DNA of 15,671 bases from an uncultured Holophagaceae bacterium (GTDB lineage: Bacteria; Acidobacteriota; Holophagae; Holophagales; Holophagaceae), in the NCBI GenBank assembly GCA_903927605.1, contig CAIYNT010000178.1:1-15671 (forward strand), read 5' to 3'. Below the pieces are notes generated by a model. It ran no database searches. It had not been told where the DNA came from and saw only the letters and a list, made by a program, of their open reading frames with translations. Both the position numbers and the translations under genes were made by a program. Positions 1-6,118 of this stretch are shown here, one piece after another (positions within the stretch are counted from its first letter, which is position 1; each line of letters opens with the position of its first letter).

Positions 1-60
1 AGCGGAGCACCCTGGTGGGTCGGCCCCAGAGGGATCAGGCTGCTTCCCAGGAGAAGCACG

Positions 61-393
61 ATGTCCCAACCCGAACCCCCAGAAGGAGAGGTCCAGCGAT
101 GGACGGCCAAGCGAAAAGCAGCCGTAGTTCTGGATCTGGTCAGAGGCAAGATCACACCGGCGGATGCAGCCCGGCAGCATGGGCTCACCGTGGCGGAGAT
201 CGAACAGTGGAAGGAGGACTTCCTAGCTCAGGGCACGGAGGCCCTGCGAAGCCATCCACGGGACCGCGAGGCCCAGTGGGAGGTGGAGAAGCAGCGCCTT
301 CACGCCAAGATCGGCGAGTTGGCCTTGGAGGTCGACGTCTTAAAAAAAGTTCACCGCATTCTCGGCAAGGACTTGCCGGACGGGATCTCGTGA
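61..393 (+). CDS. IS3-family transposase OrfA (helix-turn-helix, leucine-zipper-like)
   Basis: This 110-residue protein is the DNA-binding half of the transposase. Residues about 12-55 look like a helix-turn-helix (WTAKRKAAVVLDLVRGK, then DAARQHGLTVAEIEQWK), which in this family recognises the terminal inverted repeats. Residues about 70-95 are a heptad-rich helix (ELALEVDVLKK) suited to multimerisation. The ATG at 61 has a good ribosome site, AGGAG at 49-53. The frame ends at a TGA (391-393) inside the 3' arm of a stem-loop, just after the slippery A-run, so some ribosomes should shift into orfB and make a fused OrfAB of about 393 residues. OrfA alone usually acts as a regulator or inhibitor of transposition. 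Confidence 0.9.
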   Translation: MSQPEPPEGEVQRWTAKRKAAVVLDLVRGKITPADAARQHGLTVAEIEQWKEDFLAQGTEALRSHPRDREAQWEVEKQRLHAKIGELALEVDVLKKVHRILGKDLPDGIS

Positions 394-400
394 ATGCGGT
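342..400 (+). promoter_or_regulatory. Programmed -1 ribosomal frameshift signal (A7 run plus nested stem-loop)
   Basis: In the orfA frame the bases 342-348 read A AAA AAA, a heptamer on which both tRNAs can slip back one base. The -1 frame then runs straight into orfB. Four bases after it starts a stem: ACCGCATTC (353-361) pairs perfectly with GAATGCGGT (392-400). Inside it CGGCAA (363-368) pairs with TTGCCG (373-378) around a GGAC tetraloop. Slippery heptamer, short spacer and stable structure are the three standard parts of an IS3-family frameshift site. The orfA TGA lies within the 3' arm. Confidence 0.85.
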
Positions 401-1241
401 TCGGTGCGATGTGCTGGAGGCGGGGATGGAGATCCCGATGACCCGCCTCTGCCGGATCCTCGGTGTGCCCCGGTCCACGGCCTACCACCAGCCCAAGGTG
501 GAGCGCCTGCACCGCCCGGTAGACGAGGCCCTGGCCCGAACCATCCACGGGATCATTCAGGCCCATCCGACCTACGGCATCCGCCGCGTATGGGCCTGGC
601 TGAAGCACCGGCTGGACCAGCCCACCAATCGCAAGAAGATCCATCGCCTCATGCGGATCAAGGGCTGGACTGTGCGCCAGCGGGCCATTGGCAAGCGCCC
701 GCGAGTGCCTGGGTCCAGATCTATTGCCCCAGAACCCAATCAGCGCTGGTGCACGGATATCGCCCTCATCGAGTGCGGCCGAGACGGGTGGTGCGCGTTC
801 GTTCCCGTCCTCGACTGCTGTACCCGCGAGGTGCTGGGCTGGTGTCTCGACCGCACCGCCCGTGCTCAAACCGCCGAACGCGCCCTGGAGGAGGCTCTGA
901 TCCACCGCTTTGGCTGGACCCACGGCGCCCCCAAAGGGCTCACCCTACGCCATGACAACGGATTGGTATTCGGCTCACGGCTCTATCGAGCCCTGGCCCG
1001 CGACTACGGCCTGAAACAGGAATACATCACCCCCTACACACCCCAGCAGAACGGCCTCTGCGAGCGGTTCAACCGCTCCTTCAAAGAGGAATGCGCCTGG
1101 CTCCACCGGTTCCAGGACATTCAAGAGGCCCGCGCCGAAGTCGCCCGCTACATCGATCACTACAACCACGAGCGCCCTCATCAGTCGCTCGATTACCGAA
1201 CGCCCCACCAGGCGTTCCTCAACCCCAAACCCGCAGCCTGA
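390..1241 (+). CDS. IS3-family transposase OrfB (DDE integrase core)
   Basis: OrfB is the catalytic half: an RNase H-fold DDE recombinase that cuts and joins DNA at the IS ends with Mg2+. The catalytic residues are in TDIALIECGRDGW (D), LRHDNGLVFGS (D) and QQNGLCERFNRSFKEE (E), with 65 residues between the aspartates and 35 between the second Asp and the Glu. Upstream of the core is the HTH_21-like segment (AHPTYGIRRVWAWLKHR). The C-terminus carries the usual ARYIDHYNHERPHQSLDYRTP block. The frame is open from base 15, but the functional entry is by -1 frameshifting at 342-348. A GTG at 390 overlapping the orfA stop would be an alternative independent start, giving 283 residues. Stop TGA is at 1239-1241. 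Confidence 0.9.
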   Translation: MNAVRCDVLEAGMEIPMTRLCRILGVPRSTAYHQPKVERLHRPVDEALARTIHGIIQAHPTYGIRRVWAWLKHRLDQPTNRKKIHRLMRIKGWTVRQRAIGKRPRVPGSRSIAPEPNQRWCTDIALIECGRDGWCAFVPVLDCCTREVLGWCLDRTARAQTAERALEEALIHRFGWTHGAPKGLTLRHDNGLVFGSRLYRALARDYGLKQEYITPYTPQQNGLCERFNRSFKEECAWLHRFQDIQEARAEVARYIDHYNHERPHQSLDYRTPHQAFLNPKPAA

Positions 1242-1250
1242 ATAACCCCC

Positions 1251-1281
1251 AACCTTGTCCAACTATCGGGGGGACACTACA
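1251..1281 (+). repeat. Probable right terminal inverted repeat (IRR) of the IS3 element
   Basis: Just after the orfB stop lies AACCTTGTCC followed by AACTATCGGGGGGACACTACA, ending in CA at 1280-1281. Read from the outside inward it starts TGTAGTGTCCCCCCGATAG, which has the TG start and pyrimidine/GC-rich character of IS3-family ends. TGTCC (1256-1260) and GGACA (1272-1276) form a small internal dyad. The partner IRL is outside the window, so the exact boundary is inferred. Confidence 0.6.
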
Positions 1282-1391
1282 CGAAGGCTATAAACACCAC
1301 CAAGGTCTGATTCAGGCCCGAATGGATCACCTCCGTGGAAATAAGCCCACCGAGTAACCGACGAACGCCTTGGCCGAGGTAGGCTCGCAGC

Positions 1392-1586
1392 CTATTTAGT
1401 CGGCTTCTCGGCCTTTAGGTCATCAATCTGCGCCTGCACTTGCAAGATACAGGCTCGAAAGACTTCCACTTCCCTGGTCTGTCCCTCTTCCAAGGCAACC
1501 TTGAAAGCATCGGAGAAGTTCTTCTTGAACAACTCAAGCAACTCCAAGTTGCTGGTCAAAAGGTGGTCAGGTTTTTTTCGGCCCAT
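1392..1586 (-). CDS. Hypothetical 64-residue helical protein
   Basis: I do not recognise this family. The product is small, charged and predicted mostly helical; residues about 13-60 carry regularly spaced Leu, Val and Ile (LELLELFKKNF, then VFRACILQVQAQIDDLKAEK), consistent with a short coiled coil. No signal peptide or membrane segment is seen. The ATG at 1586 has only a weak ribosome site (GAAAG about 4 bases upstream). It lies downstream of, and in the same frame as, the 174-residue frame at 1761-2285, separated by a TGA (1761-1763) and a TAG (1626-1628). It could therefore be an independent tiny gene at the end of the operon or the C-terminal remnant of a broken longer gene. The IS3 right end lies 111 bp beyond its stop. 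Confidence 0.45.
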   Translation of the reverse strand: MGRKKPDHLLTSNLELLELFKKNFSDAFKVALEEGQTREVEVFRACILQVQAQIDDLKAEKPTK

Positions 1587-1625
1587 ATTTACTTTCGGCG
1601 ATATGGGCCTGTAAGCGCCAGCCCC

Positions 1626-1760
1626 CTAGCCCAATCTTATTATCTTTCCGGGGAGCATGCTCACCGGAAAGACACGCTTGAATAGAATCCAGCCAACACC
1701 CTGACGCTTGAGTTTTTCAACCACGTCTGGGTCGTGGGATCCTTCGCGTAGAGCCTTGCC
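1626..1760 (-). other. Open in-frame tail after the TGA of the 174-residue frame
   Basis: Directly after the TGA at 1761-1763 the same minus-strand frame stays open for 44 codons to a TAG at 1626-1628. The translation looks protein-like: it begins GKALREGSHDPDVVEKL, continues KRQGVGWILFKRVFPV and ends SMLPGKIIRLG. It has no start codon with a ribosome site of its own. It may be the C-terminus of the upstream gene cut off by a nonsense mutation, a read-through extension, or chance: a 44-codon open run is not rare. The 30-bp palindrome at 1643-1672 lies within it. Confidence 0.3.
1643..1672. repeat. 30-bp near-perfect palindrome
   Basis: The left arm of 15 bases (TCTTTCCGGGGAGCA, 1643-1657) and the right arm (TGCTCACCGGAAAGA, 1658-1672) are reverse complements except for one position. 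There is no loop, and the centre is GAGCATGCTC. As DNA it could bind a dimeric protein. As RNA it would form a long hairpin with a small loop. No T-run follows on either strand, so a simple intrinsic terminator is unlikely. Confidence 0.7.
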
Positions 1761-2285
1761 TCAATTCGCTATGGCGCGCGGATTACTAATCCCGCTTGTA
1801 GTCCCGTGATCCGCCAACAACCGGAACAACCTATTGAGCGTTCGGTCCCGGCTGTCCACAAGGTCCTGCCTCAGCAGGTCCTCCCATCCTAATGGGGCAA
1901 GCACGTTCTGGGCTCGGGGAGAGCTTCGCTGGATGTCTGAGATCAACTTGGCCAGACGATTGTGAGCTCTCCCCAGGTCATCCTTCAGCGTCTTGTTTGA
2001 TTCAAGGACATCCCTCAGGTGCTGAGGGATGGCTTTCCAATTACCAAAAATTTCTTGCAGGAGTGACTTGGGTCCGAAGGGTTTCGACAGGCCCTGCCGG
2101 TCGACGGGGCCTTTCCCCGTGGAGATGAGCATTTCGATCCTTTCCGTCAGGAAGGACCGGAGCCAGGAGCTAGATGGAACATACGGAACCTCGATCCGCA
2201 TGGCTGAACTGATGGCATCGGCCAGTCCCCGCTCGAGCTCCAGGTCCTCCAAAGAATCAGCATTAGTTCGAACCATGCTTCCCAT
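1761..2285 (-). CDS. Hypothetical protein at the 3' end of the RM/helicase operon
   Basis: This 174-residue product matches no family I recognise. It is soluble, rich in charged and Leu residues and probably mostly helical, with possible amphipathic helices around residues 85-125 (HLRDVLESNKTLKDDLGRAH) and 130-160. No catalytic motif, membrane segment or signal peptide is evident. It starts 46 bp after the RelE-helicase stop on the same strand, so co-transcription is plausible. Two starts compete: the ATG at 2285 lies directly against AAGGAAGG, too close for good initiation, while the ATG three codons on (2276) has that site about 9 bases upstream and is probably used. The frame ends in TGA at 1761-1763 but stays open beyond it, so the gene may be truncated by a nonsense mutation. 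Confidence 0.55.
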   Translation of the reverse strand: MGSMVRTNADSLEDLELERGLADAISSAMRIEVPYVPSSSWLRSFLTERIEMLISTGKGPVDRQGLSKPFGPKSLLQEIFGNWKAIPQHLRDVLESNKTLKDDLGRAHNRLAKLISDIQRSSPRAQNVLAPLGWEDLLRQDLVDSRDRTLNRLFRLLADHGTTSGISNPRAIAN

Positions 2286-2331
2286 CCTTCCTTAACCAAG
2301 CAGCGCCCGGAGGCAATTAAACACAACAAGA

Positions 2332-4437
2332 TCAAACCTTCAGGTCGTCCAGAAATTCCGATGCTGGCCCGCCACTGGTCACCAGCAGGTAATCACGAGC
2401 GCGGGTGCAGGCCACATAGAGCAGGTGACGTTCCGTGGTGTAGATCTCGGCCAGGTCGGCGTCGTCGGTGGCGCATTCGATGCGGGACTGGAGGGGAATG
2501 ACCTCGTCGTCGCAGGCCATGACAACCACAGCCCGGAACTCCAGTCCCTTGGCCAGGTGCATGGGGCAAAGAGCGGCATAGCCGTGAAGAGTCTCCACCC
2601 GATCATCGAGCACCTTGAAGGGCAGCCCTGCCTTGGCTGCGGCCGCCCGTGCTCGCACCAACTCAGTGTCCGAGCGGACGAAGATGCCCACCTCGTGGGG
2701 CTGAACGCCCTCCTTCAGGCGGGCCTGGAGCCACGCAGCGACGGTGGCAATCTCAGTCTCGGGGTCCTCGTGAGTCTTGATTTGGGGATTCGGCCCGTTG
2801 AAAACGGACACTGTTCCCTTGCGGCTCTCGGTGTTCCCATCCACATCCGAGACCTCGGGTCCCAACAATCGGTCCGCCTGCCTACGGATCTGATGGGAGG
2901 TCCGGTAGTTGATGGTCAAGGTCCGGGAACGGCCCCGGATGTCCACGCCCAAGGCCTTCCAGGAGAAAGGTTGCTGGAAAATTCGCTGGCCCATGTCCCC
3001 CGCGAAGAACAGGCCCTGCGGGTTCCGGGCGCCCAGGGCCGCCAGGAACCGTAACTGGGCCACGCTGATGTCCTGGGCTTCGTCCACCACGGCGAAGTCA
3101 AAGGGCAGGTGTTTGCGGGTCGCCAAGTCCCCGGTCAGTGCCCTGAACATGCCACTTTCGGTGACCAGGCCTCGTCGCTTCAGTTCCGCTTGTACGGCCT
3201 GGAAAACGCCCCACAATTGCTCCCGCTGGGCTTCCGGTAAGCGGGTCTTGCGGCCAAGCCGCTTGGCCTCACGGTAGGCCTCCCAGGAATCCAACTGCCA
3301 GGCATCGACGATGTCGTTCCACTCAGTCACCAGGAAGGACAAGGGGAAGGAGCCACCGGCCGCCTTCTGGCTCGCCTCCAGTAGGGCCTGACGGAGCACC
3401 TCAGGGGTGGCGAGGTTGGGTTTACCTAAGGCGGTCTCGTACAGGCGCGCACCGATGACAGGCAGAGCCTGAACCTCCAGACGCTCGGCCAGGTGGGGTT
3501 CATGGCTGATGAGGCGACGAAGCTTGGTGCTGAGGGCGTAGGCCAGGGTCTCCGAGAAGGTGGTAAGCAGCACCCGACTGTCGGGGTGCGTGCGGGCCAG
3601 GAATACGGCCCGATGGAGAGCCACGATGGTCTTGCCGGTCCCGGCAGAACCGGAGACTCGGGCTGGGCCTGTGTAGGTGCGCTCCACCCATTGGCGCTGG
3701 GCCGGATGCAGGAAGATGGTCCACTTGTCCCAGGGGTAATCTAGGGCCAGGGCCAGCTCGTCCGCGTTGGCCATGACTCGGAAGCGCCGCTGGGCATCGG
3801 GATGTTCGAAGGGATCGGTCGTAGGTACGGGCTGGGCCACCTTCGGGGTACCCCCCGTAGCTAGTTCCAGCAGAGCCTCGGCAGCTTCGCTGGGTAGGTG
3901 CTCCGCCAGCTCCAGCAGGCTGTCCTCGGTCGCGCGCTGCACCTCAGCCAGCCATTCAGGCGGTACGCCATAACCAAGCAGGGTGTCGTCAGAGACCTGG
4001 GTAAAGAGGCGTGGCTTCTGGGTAGTCGGCGCTCCCGCTTCGACCACCTTGGGAACCCAGATTTCTTGAACGGTCTCGCGGACCTCCACCAACTGGGCGG
4101 CGCCAGTCTTGGGATGGGTTTCCAGCTTGCGGCGCTCGGCCCATGCATAGGCTTTGTCGTGGTGATCCACATAGCAAATCAGCAAGCTCGTATCCGTCCG
4201 ATGGACGATCAACCGAATGTCACTGCTGGCCCGCACCGACCAGAACCGGGGGTCCCGGCCGTGCTCCAGTTTGTGGAAGCTCATGCCGGGGTTGATTGGG
4301 TTCATTTGGAGGTCGAAGGCAGTGGTCTTAACGGCCTTCTGTTCCTCGCCCGTGAGCCGGGAAAGGCTATCTGTGAAGGTGTCGGCGATTAAGAAGTCCA
4401 TGCCATCCCCGAAGTCAACATTCGCATTCGGGATCAC
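2332..4437 (-). CDS. RelE/ParE-like domain fused to an SF1 (UvrD/Rep-type) helicase
   Basis: This 701-residue protein has two parts. Residues about 13-105 resemble a RelE/ParE toxin fold: FLIADTFTDSLSRLTGEEQ (helix), FHKLEHGRDPRFWSVR, IRLIVHR and CYVDHHDKAYAWAERR, matching the family pattern of basic beta-strands followed by a His/Asp-Lys-Ala-Tyr segment. Residues about 235-690 are an ATP-dependent SF1A helicase: Walker A GSAGTGKT near 263-270, motif II VVDEAQD near 449-455, motif III FAGDMGQRIF near 477-486, motif IV NYRTSHQIRR near 509-518, MHLAKGLEF (motif V) near 625-633 and LLYVACTRAR (motif VI) near 671-680. The annotated GTG start overlaps the DUF4411 stop by 4 bp (GTGA); an ATG 12 codons in (4401) is an alternative. 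The helicase part should unwind or translocate on DNA. Whether the RelE part cleaves mRNA, is inactive or regulates the helicase is unknown, and no dedicated antitoxin gene is recognisable beside it. Confidence 0.88.
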   Translation of the reverse strand: MIPNANVDFGDGMDFLIADTFTDSLSRLTGEEQKAVKTTAFDLQMNPINPGMSFHKLEHGRDPRFWSVRASSDIRLIVHRTDTSLLICYVDHHDKAYAWAERRKLETHPKTGAAQLVEVRETVQEIWVPKVVEAGAPTTQKPRLFTQVSDDTLLGYGVPPEWLAEVQRATEDSLLELAEHLPSEAAEALLELATGGTPKVAQPVPTTDPFEHPDAQRRFRVMANADELALALDYPWDKWTIFLHPAQRQWVERTYTGPARVSGSAGTGKTIVALHRAVFLARTHPDSRVLLTTFSETLAYALSTKLRRLISHEPHLAERLEVQALPVIGARLYETALGKPNLATPEVLRQALLEASQKAAGGSFPLSFLVTEWNDIVDAWQLDSWEAYREAKRLGRKTRLPEAQREQLWGVFQAVQAELKRRGLVTESGMFRALTGDLATRKHLPFDFAVVDEAQDISVAQLRFLAALGARNPQGLFFAGDMGQRIFQQPFSWKALGVDIRGRSRTLTINYRTSHQIRRQADRLLGPEVSDVDGNTESRKGTVSVFNGPNPQIKTHEDPETEIATVAAWLQARLKEGVQPHEVGIFVRSDTELVRARAAAAKAGLPFKVLDDRVETLHGYAALCPMHLAKGLEFRAVVVMACDDEVIPLQSRIECATDDADLAEIYTTERHLLYVACTRARDYLLVTSGGPASEFLDDLKV

Positions 4438-4919
4438 CCAAGGACAAACCTCGCACGTTCCACCCGCAGCATTTCAAAGGGATTGAGATGTTGGATCCCA
4501 AGGCCAATGCACACATTCGGAATCTTGATTCTTTGGACGGTGTTCGCGGGCACTTCATGTGTCACAACGACGTGTCGGTGGGCGAGGGCCTGCGCAATCA
4601 GGTAGAAATCCGCGGCCTGAAAAAACGAGTTGATGGCGGCCGGGGTGAAGCTCTGATTCATCGCCCAATCAGAAACCGTACTCAGTGCCGGAAGAGTTAC
4701 TGGGTCAGGTTCAAGGAAGAACCCAGGGTCCCGAGAAGAAGCCCAATCCGCTAGCTGATCGTTCCCATCGATCAGTTCAGTTGCCACTCGGCTAATACTA
4801 AACAGGGTTCCTTGCTGATTCTTCGCAACGATCCAGTCCCAGAATGCTGGGCAGAAATCGAACCCATAGTGGCGGTTCTTCGCCTGGATGAAGACATCGG
4901 AATCGAGTAGGTAGGCCAT
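4434..4919 (-). CDS. DUF4411 family PIN-like protein (putative toxin/RNase)
   Basis: This 161-residue protein matches the DUF4411 family, with a PIN-like fold. It opens with YLLDSDVFIQAKNRHY, where Asp6 and Asp8 fit the first metal-binding acidic cluster. SRVATELIDG supplies Glu48, AADFYLIAQALAH supplies Asp104, and VVVTHE with KIPNVC forms the conserved C-terminal block. PIN domains are Mg2+-dependent RNases; activity here is inferred from the fold. The start ATG overlaps the ImmA stop by 1 bp (TGATG) and its own stop overlaps the helicase start by 4 bp, so translation is coupled on both sides. DUF4411 genes commonly pair with an XRE/ImmA-IrrE gene exactly as here, in a toxin-antitoxin-like arrangement where the ImmA partner probably controls the toxin. 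Confidence 0.85.
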   Translation of the reverse strand: MAYLLDSDVFIQAKNRHYGFDFCPAFWDWIVAKNQQGTLFSISRVATELIDGNDQLADWASSRDPGFFLEPDPVTLPALSTVSDWAMNQSFTPAAINSFFQAADFYLIAQALAHRHVVVTHEVPANTVQRIKIPNVCIGLGIQHLNPFEMLRVERARFVLG

Positions 4920-6067
4920 CAGATTGGGTATCCAAGGCTTCGGCCAAGTTCGTTGAAGGTGGCGACCTTAGAAACACCCAGCATGCGCATGGCATCTCGG
5001 TAGAGCGACCTCCCTTCCAGGGTGCTTTCCACCAATGCTCTCGCGAACCGTTTACTGACACGAGCCGCCTGGGAAAGATAGAAATTCCCGCCCCCACTCG
5101 ACCTTTGAATGGCCCGCAAGCGCGCCAGTTCTGCCCGGTAGGCACTCCAGAACGTATCGCGCGAAATGGCCTCCGCATCGAACAATCGGCGAAGGACGAC
5201 CAAGGTGCTTACCTTGAACCGCCGGGCATGTCTCGCCATGGCTTCGTCCAGGGGCTCATTTCGCCTGATCTCAGCACGAATGTTCTCGAGGGGGACCAAG
5301 AATTCGGCGGCAATGCGGTTGCACCATCGCTCCACGGCGACGCCATCAAATTCGGCAGCATCGGAATTCGAGAGGGCCGTTTGCCCTAGCCAAAGATGGG
5401 CTAGCTCATGCGCCAGGGTAAACATTTGGGCCGACTTTGAATCAGCCCCATTGATGAACACGAGTGGGGCCAGGGAGTCGGCCAGTGCGAACCCTCTGAA
5501 TTCCTCTGGGTCGAGCTTACGATAATTGTTGTTCAACACGACGCCGCTGCACATCACCATGATTCCCGATGCGTCCGCCTGGGCGATGAAATGCCTTAGG
5601 GCCTCTTCCCAGGTCCGGCAGTCACGCCGCAACTCCAGATCGATCCCAAGGGTTTGCCGCATCTGTGCGGCAGTCTCCTCGATGGGGCTTGCCATCGTCA
5701 CGGAACCGATGAACGGAACAGGCGGTATGCCTATGGACCGAACGTAGTCCTGGTACCAGGCCTGGCGCTGCTGGCAGAGATAAATGGTTTCGAGCAGGTT
5801 GGGGCTTGGGTGAAGCATCCCTTGATCAGACATGGTCCGGAAATCAGGAATCGGGACAATCTCAACCGGTGGCGCGGACAGAAATAAATACCCCACGGGA
5901 GTCAACGTCGCCTTGGCGTAGGCCTCTAGTTGCCTGAAGGTAGGCTGACTCTCCTGGCCCTCCCATTCGACCAACTTCGGGAATCGAGCGGCCAGAGCAT
6001 CCGCATCCAGACGGGCCCGTTCCCGCGCCCATCGAAGCATCTCAGGATTCACAGCAACTCGGGTCAT
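4919..6067 (-). CDS. XRE-type / ImmA-IrrE family metallo-endopeptidase
   Basis: This 382-residue protein has an N-terminal DNA-binding-like segment (residues about 5-62: NPEMLRWARERARLDADALA, then KLVEWEGQESQPTFRQLEAYA) typical of XRE helix-turn-helix domains with the ImmA extension. A zinc peptidase domain follows, with FTLAHELAHLWLG (His220, Glu221, His224) and VERWCNRIAAEFLVP supplying the downstream acidic ligand. The C-terminal 100 residues are helical (Arg/Ala-rich). ImmA/IrrE proteins cleave repressors or antitoxins after a stress signal. The gene starts 51 bp after mod and overlaps duf4411 by 1 bp. The HTH could also autoregulate the operon, for example at the dyads near the res promoter; that is inference. 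The ribosome site before the ATG is weak. Confidence 0.88.
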   Translation of the reverse strand: MTRVAVNPEMLRWARERARLDADALAARFPKLVEWEGQESQPTFRQLEAYAKATLTPVGYLFLSAPPVEIVPIPDFRTMSDQGMLHPSPNLLETIYLCQQRQAWYQDYVRSIGIPPVPFIGSVTMASPIEETAAQMRQTLGIDLELRRDCRTWEEALRHFIAQADASGIMVMCSGVVLNNNYRKLDPEEFRGFALADSLAPLVFINGADSKSAQMFTLAHELAHLWLGQTALSNSDAAEFDGVAVERWCNRIAAEFLVPLENIRAEIRRNEPLDEAMARHARRFKVSTLVVLRRLFDAEAISRDTFWSAYRAELARLRAIQRSSGGGNFYLSQAARVSKRFARALVESTLEGRSLYRDAMRMLGVSKVATFNELGRSLGYPI

Positions 6068-6118
6068 GGTTCCAGTGGGGAGAAGGATTACTCGATAGTG
6101 TACACCGCTACCTCAAGG

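Larger units (their letters stand above)
1..1281 (+). mobile_element. IS3-family insertion sequence, left end cut by the window
   Basis: The segment holds the two overlapping frames of an IS3-type element, a frameshift signal between them and a plausible right terminus. The transposase has the D-D(35)E spacing of the family: Asp at 756-758, Asp at 954-956, Glu at 1062-1064. The right end is placed at 1281 because the DNA there ends in CA and, read inward on the other strand, begins TGTAGTGTCCCCCC, the TG...CA form of IS3 ends. No matching left inverted repeat occurs in bases 1-60, so the left end lies upstream of the window and the target duplication cannot be checked. The long A-run slippery site and the OrfB style suggest the IS2 side of the family, but the subgroup is a guess. 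Both frames look intact, so the element may be active. Confidence 0.85.

Noticed and set aside
404..955. 183-codon frame inside orfB
   Set aside because: Proline/arginine-rich shadow of the GC-rich transposase gene; no independent coding evidence.
1380..1394. Small hairpin TAGGCT-cgc-AGCCTA at the end of the 64-residue frame as operon terminator
   Set aside because: Only 6 bp of stem, overlapping the stop codon, and no T-run follows on the minus strand.
1761..1763. TGA as a selenocysteine codon
   Set aside because: No selenoprotein family resemblance; a nonsense mutation or a true stop is simpler. The 30-bp palindrome lies about 90 bases downstream, too far for a bacterial SECIS element.
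2425..3054. Long plus-strand frame opposite the RelE-helicase gene
   Set aside because: Antisense shadow of a gene with complete helicase motifs on the minus strand.
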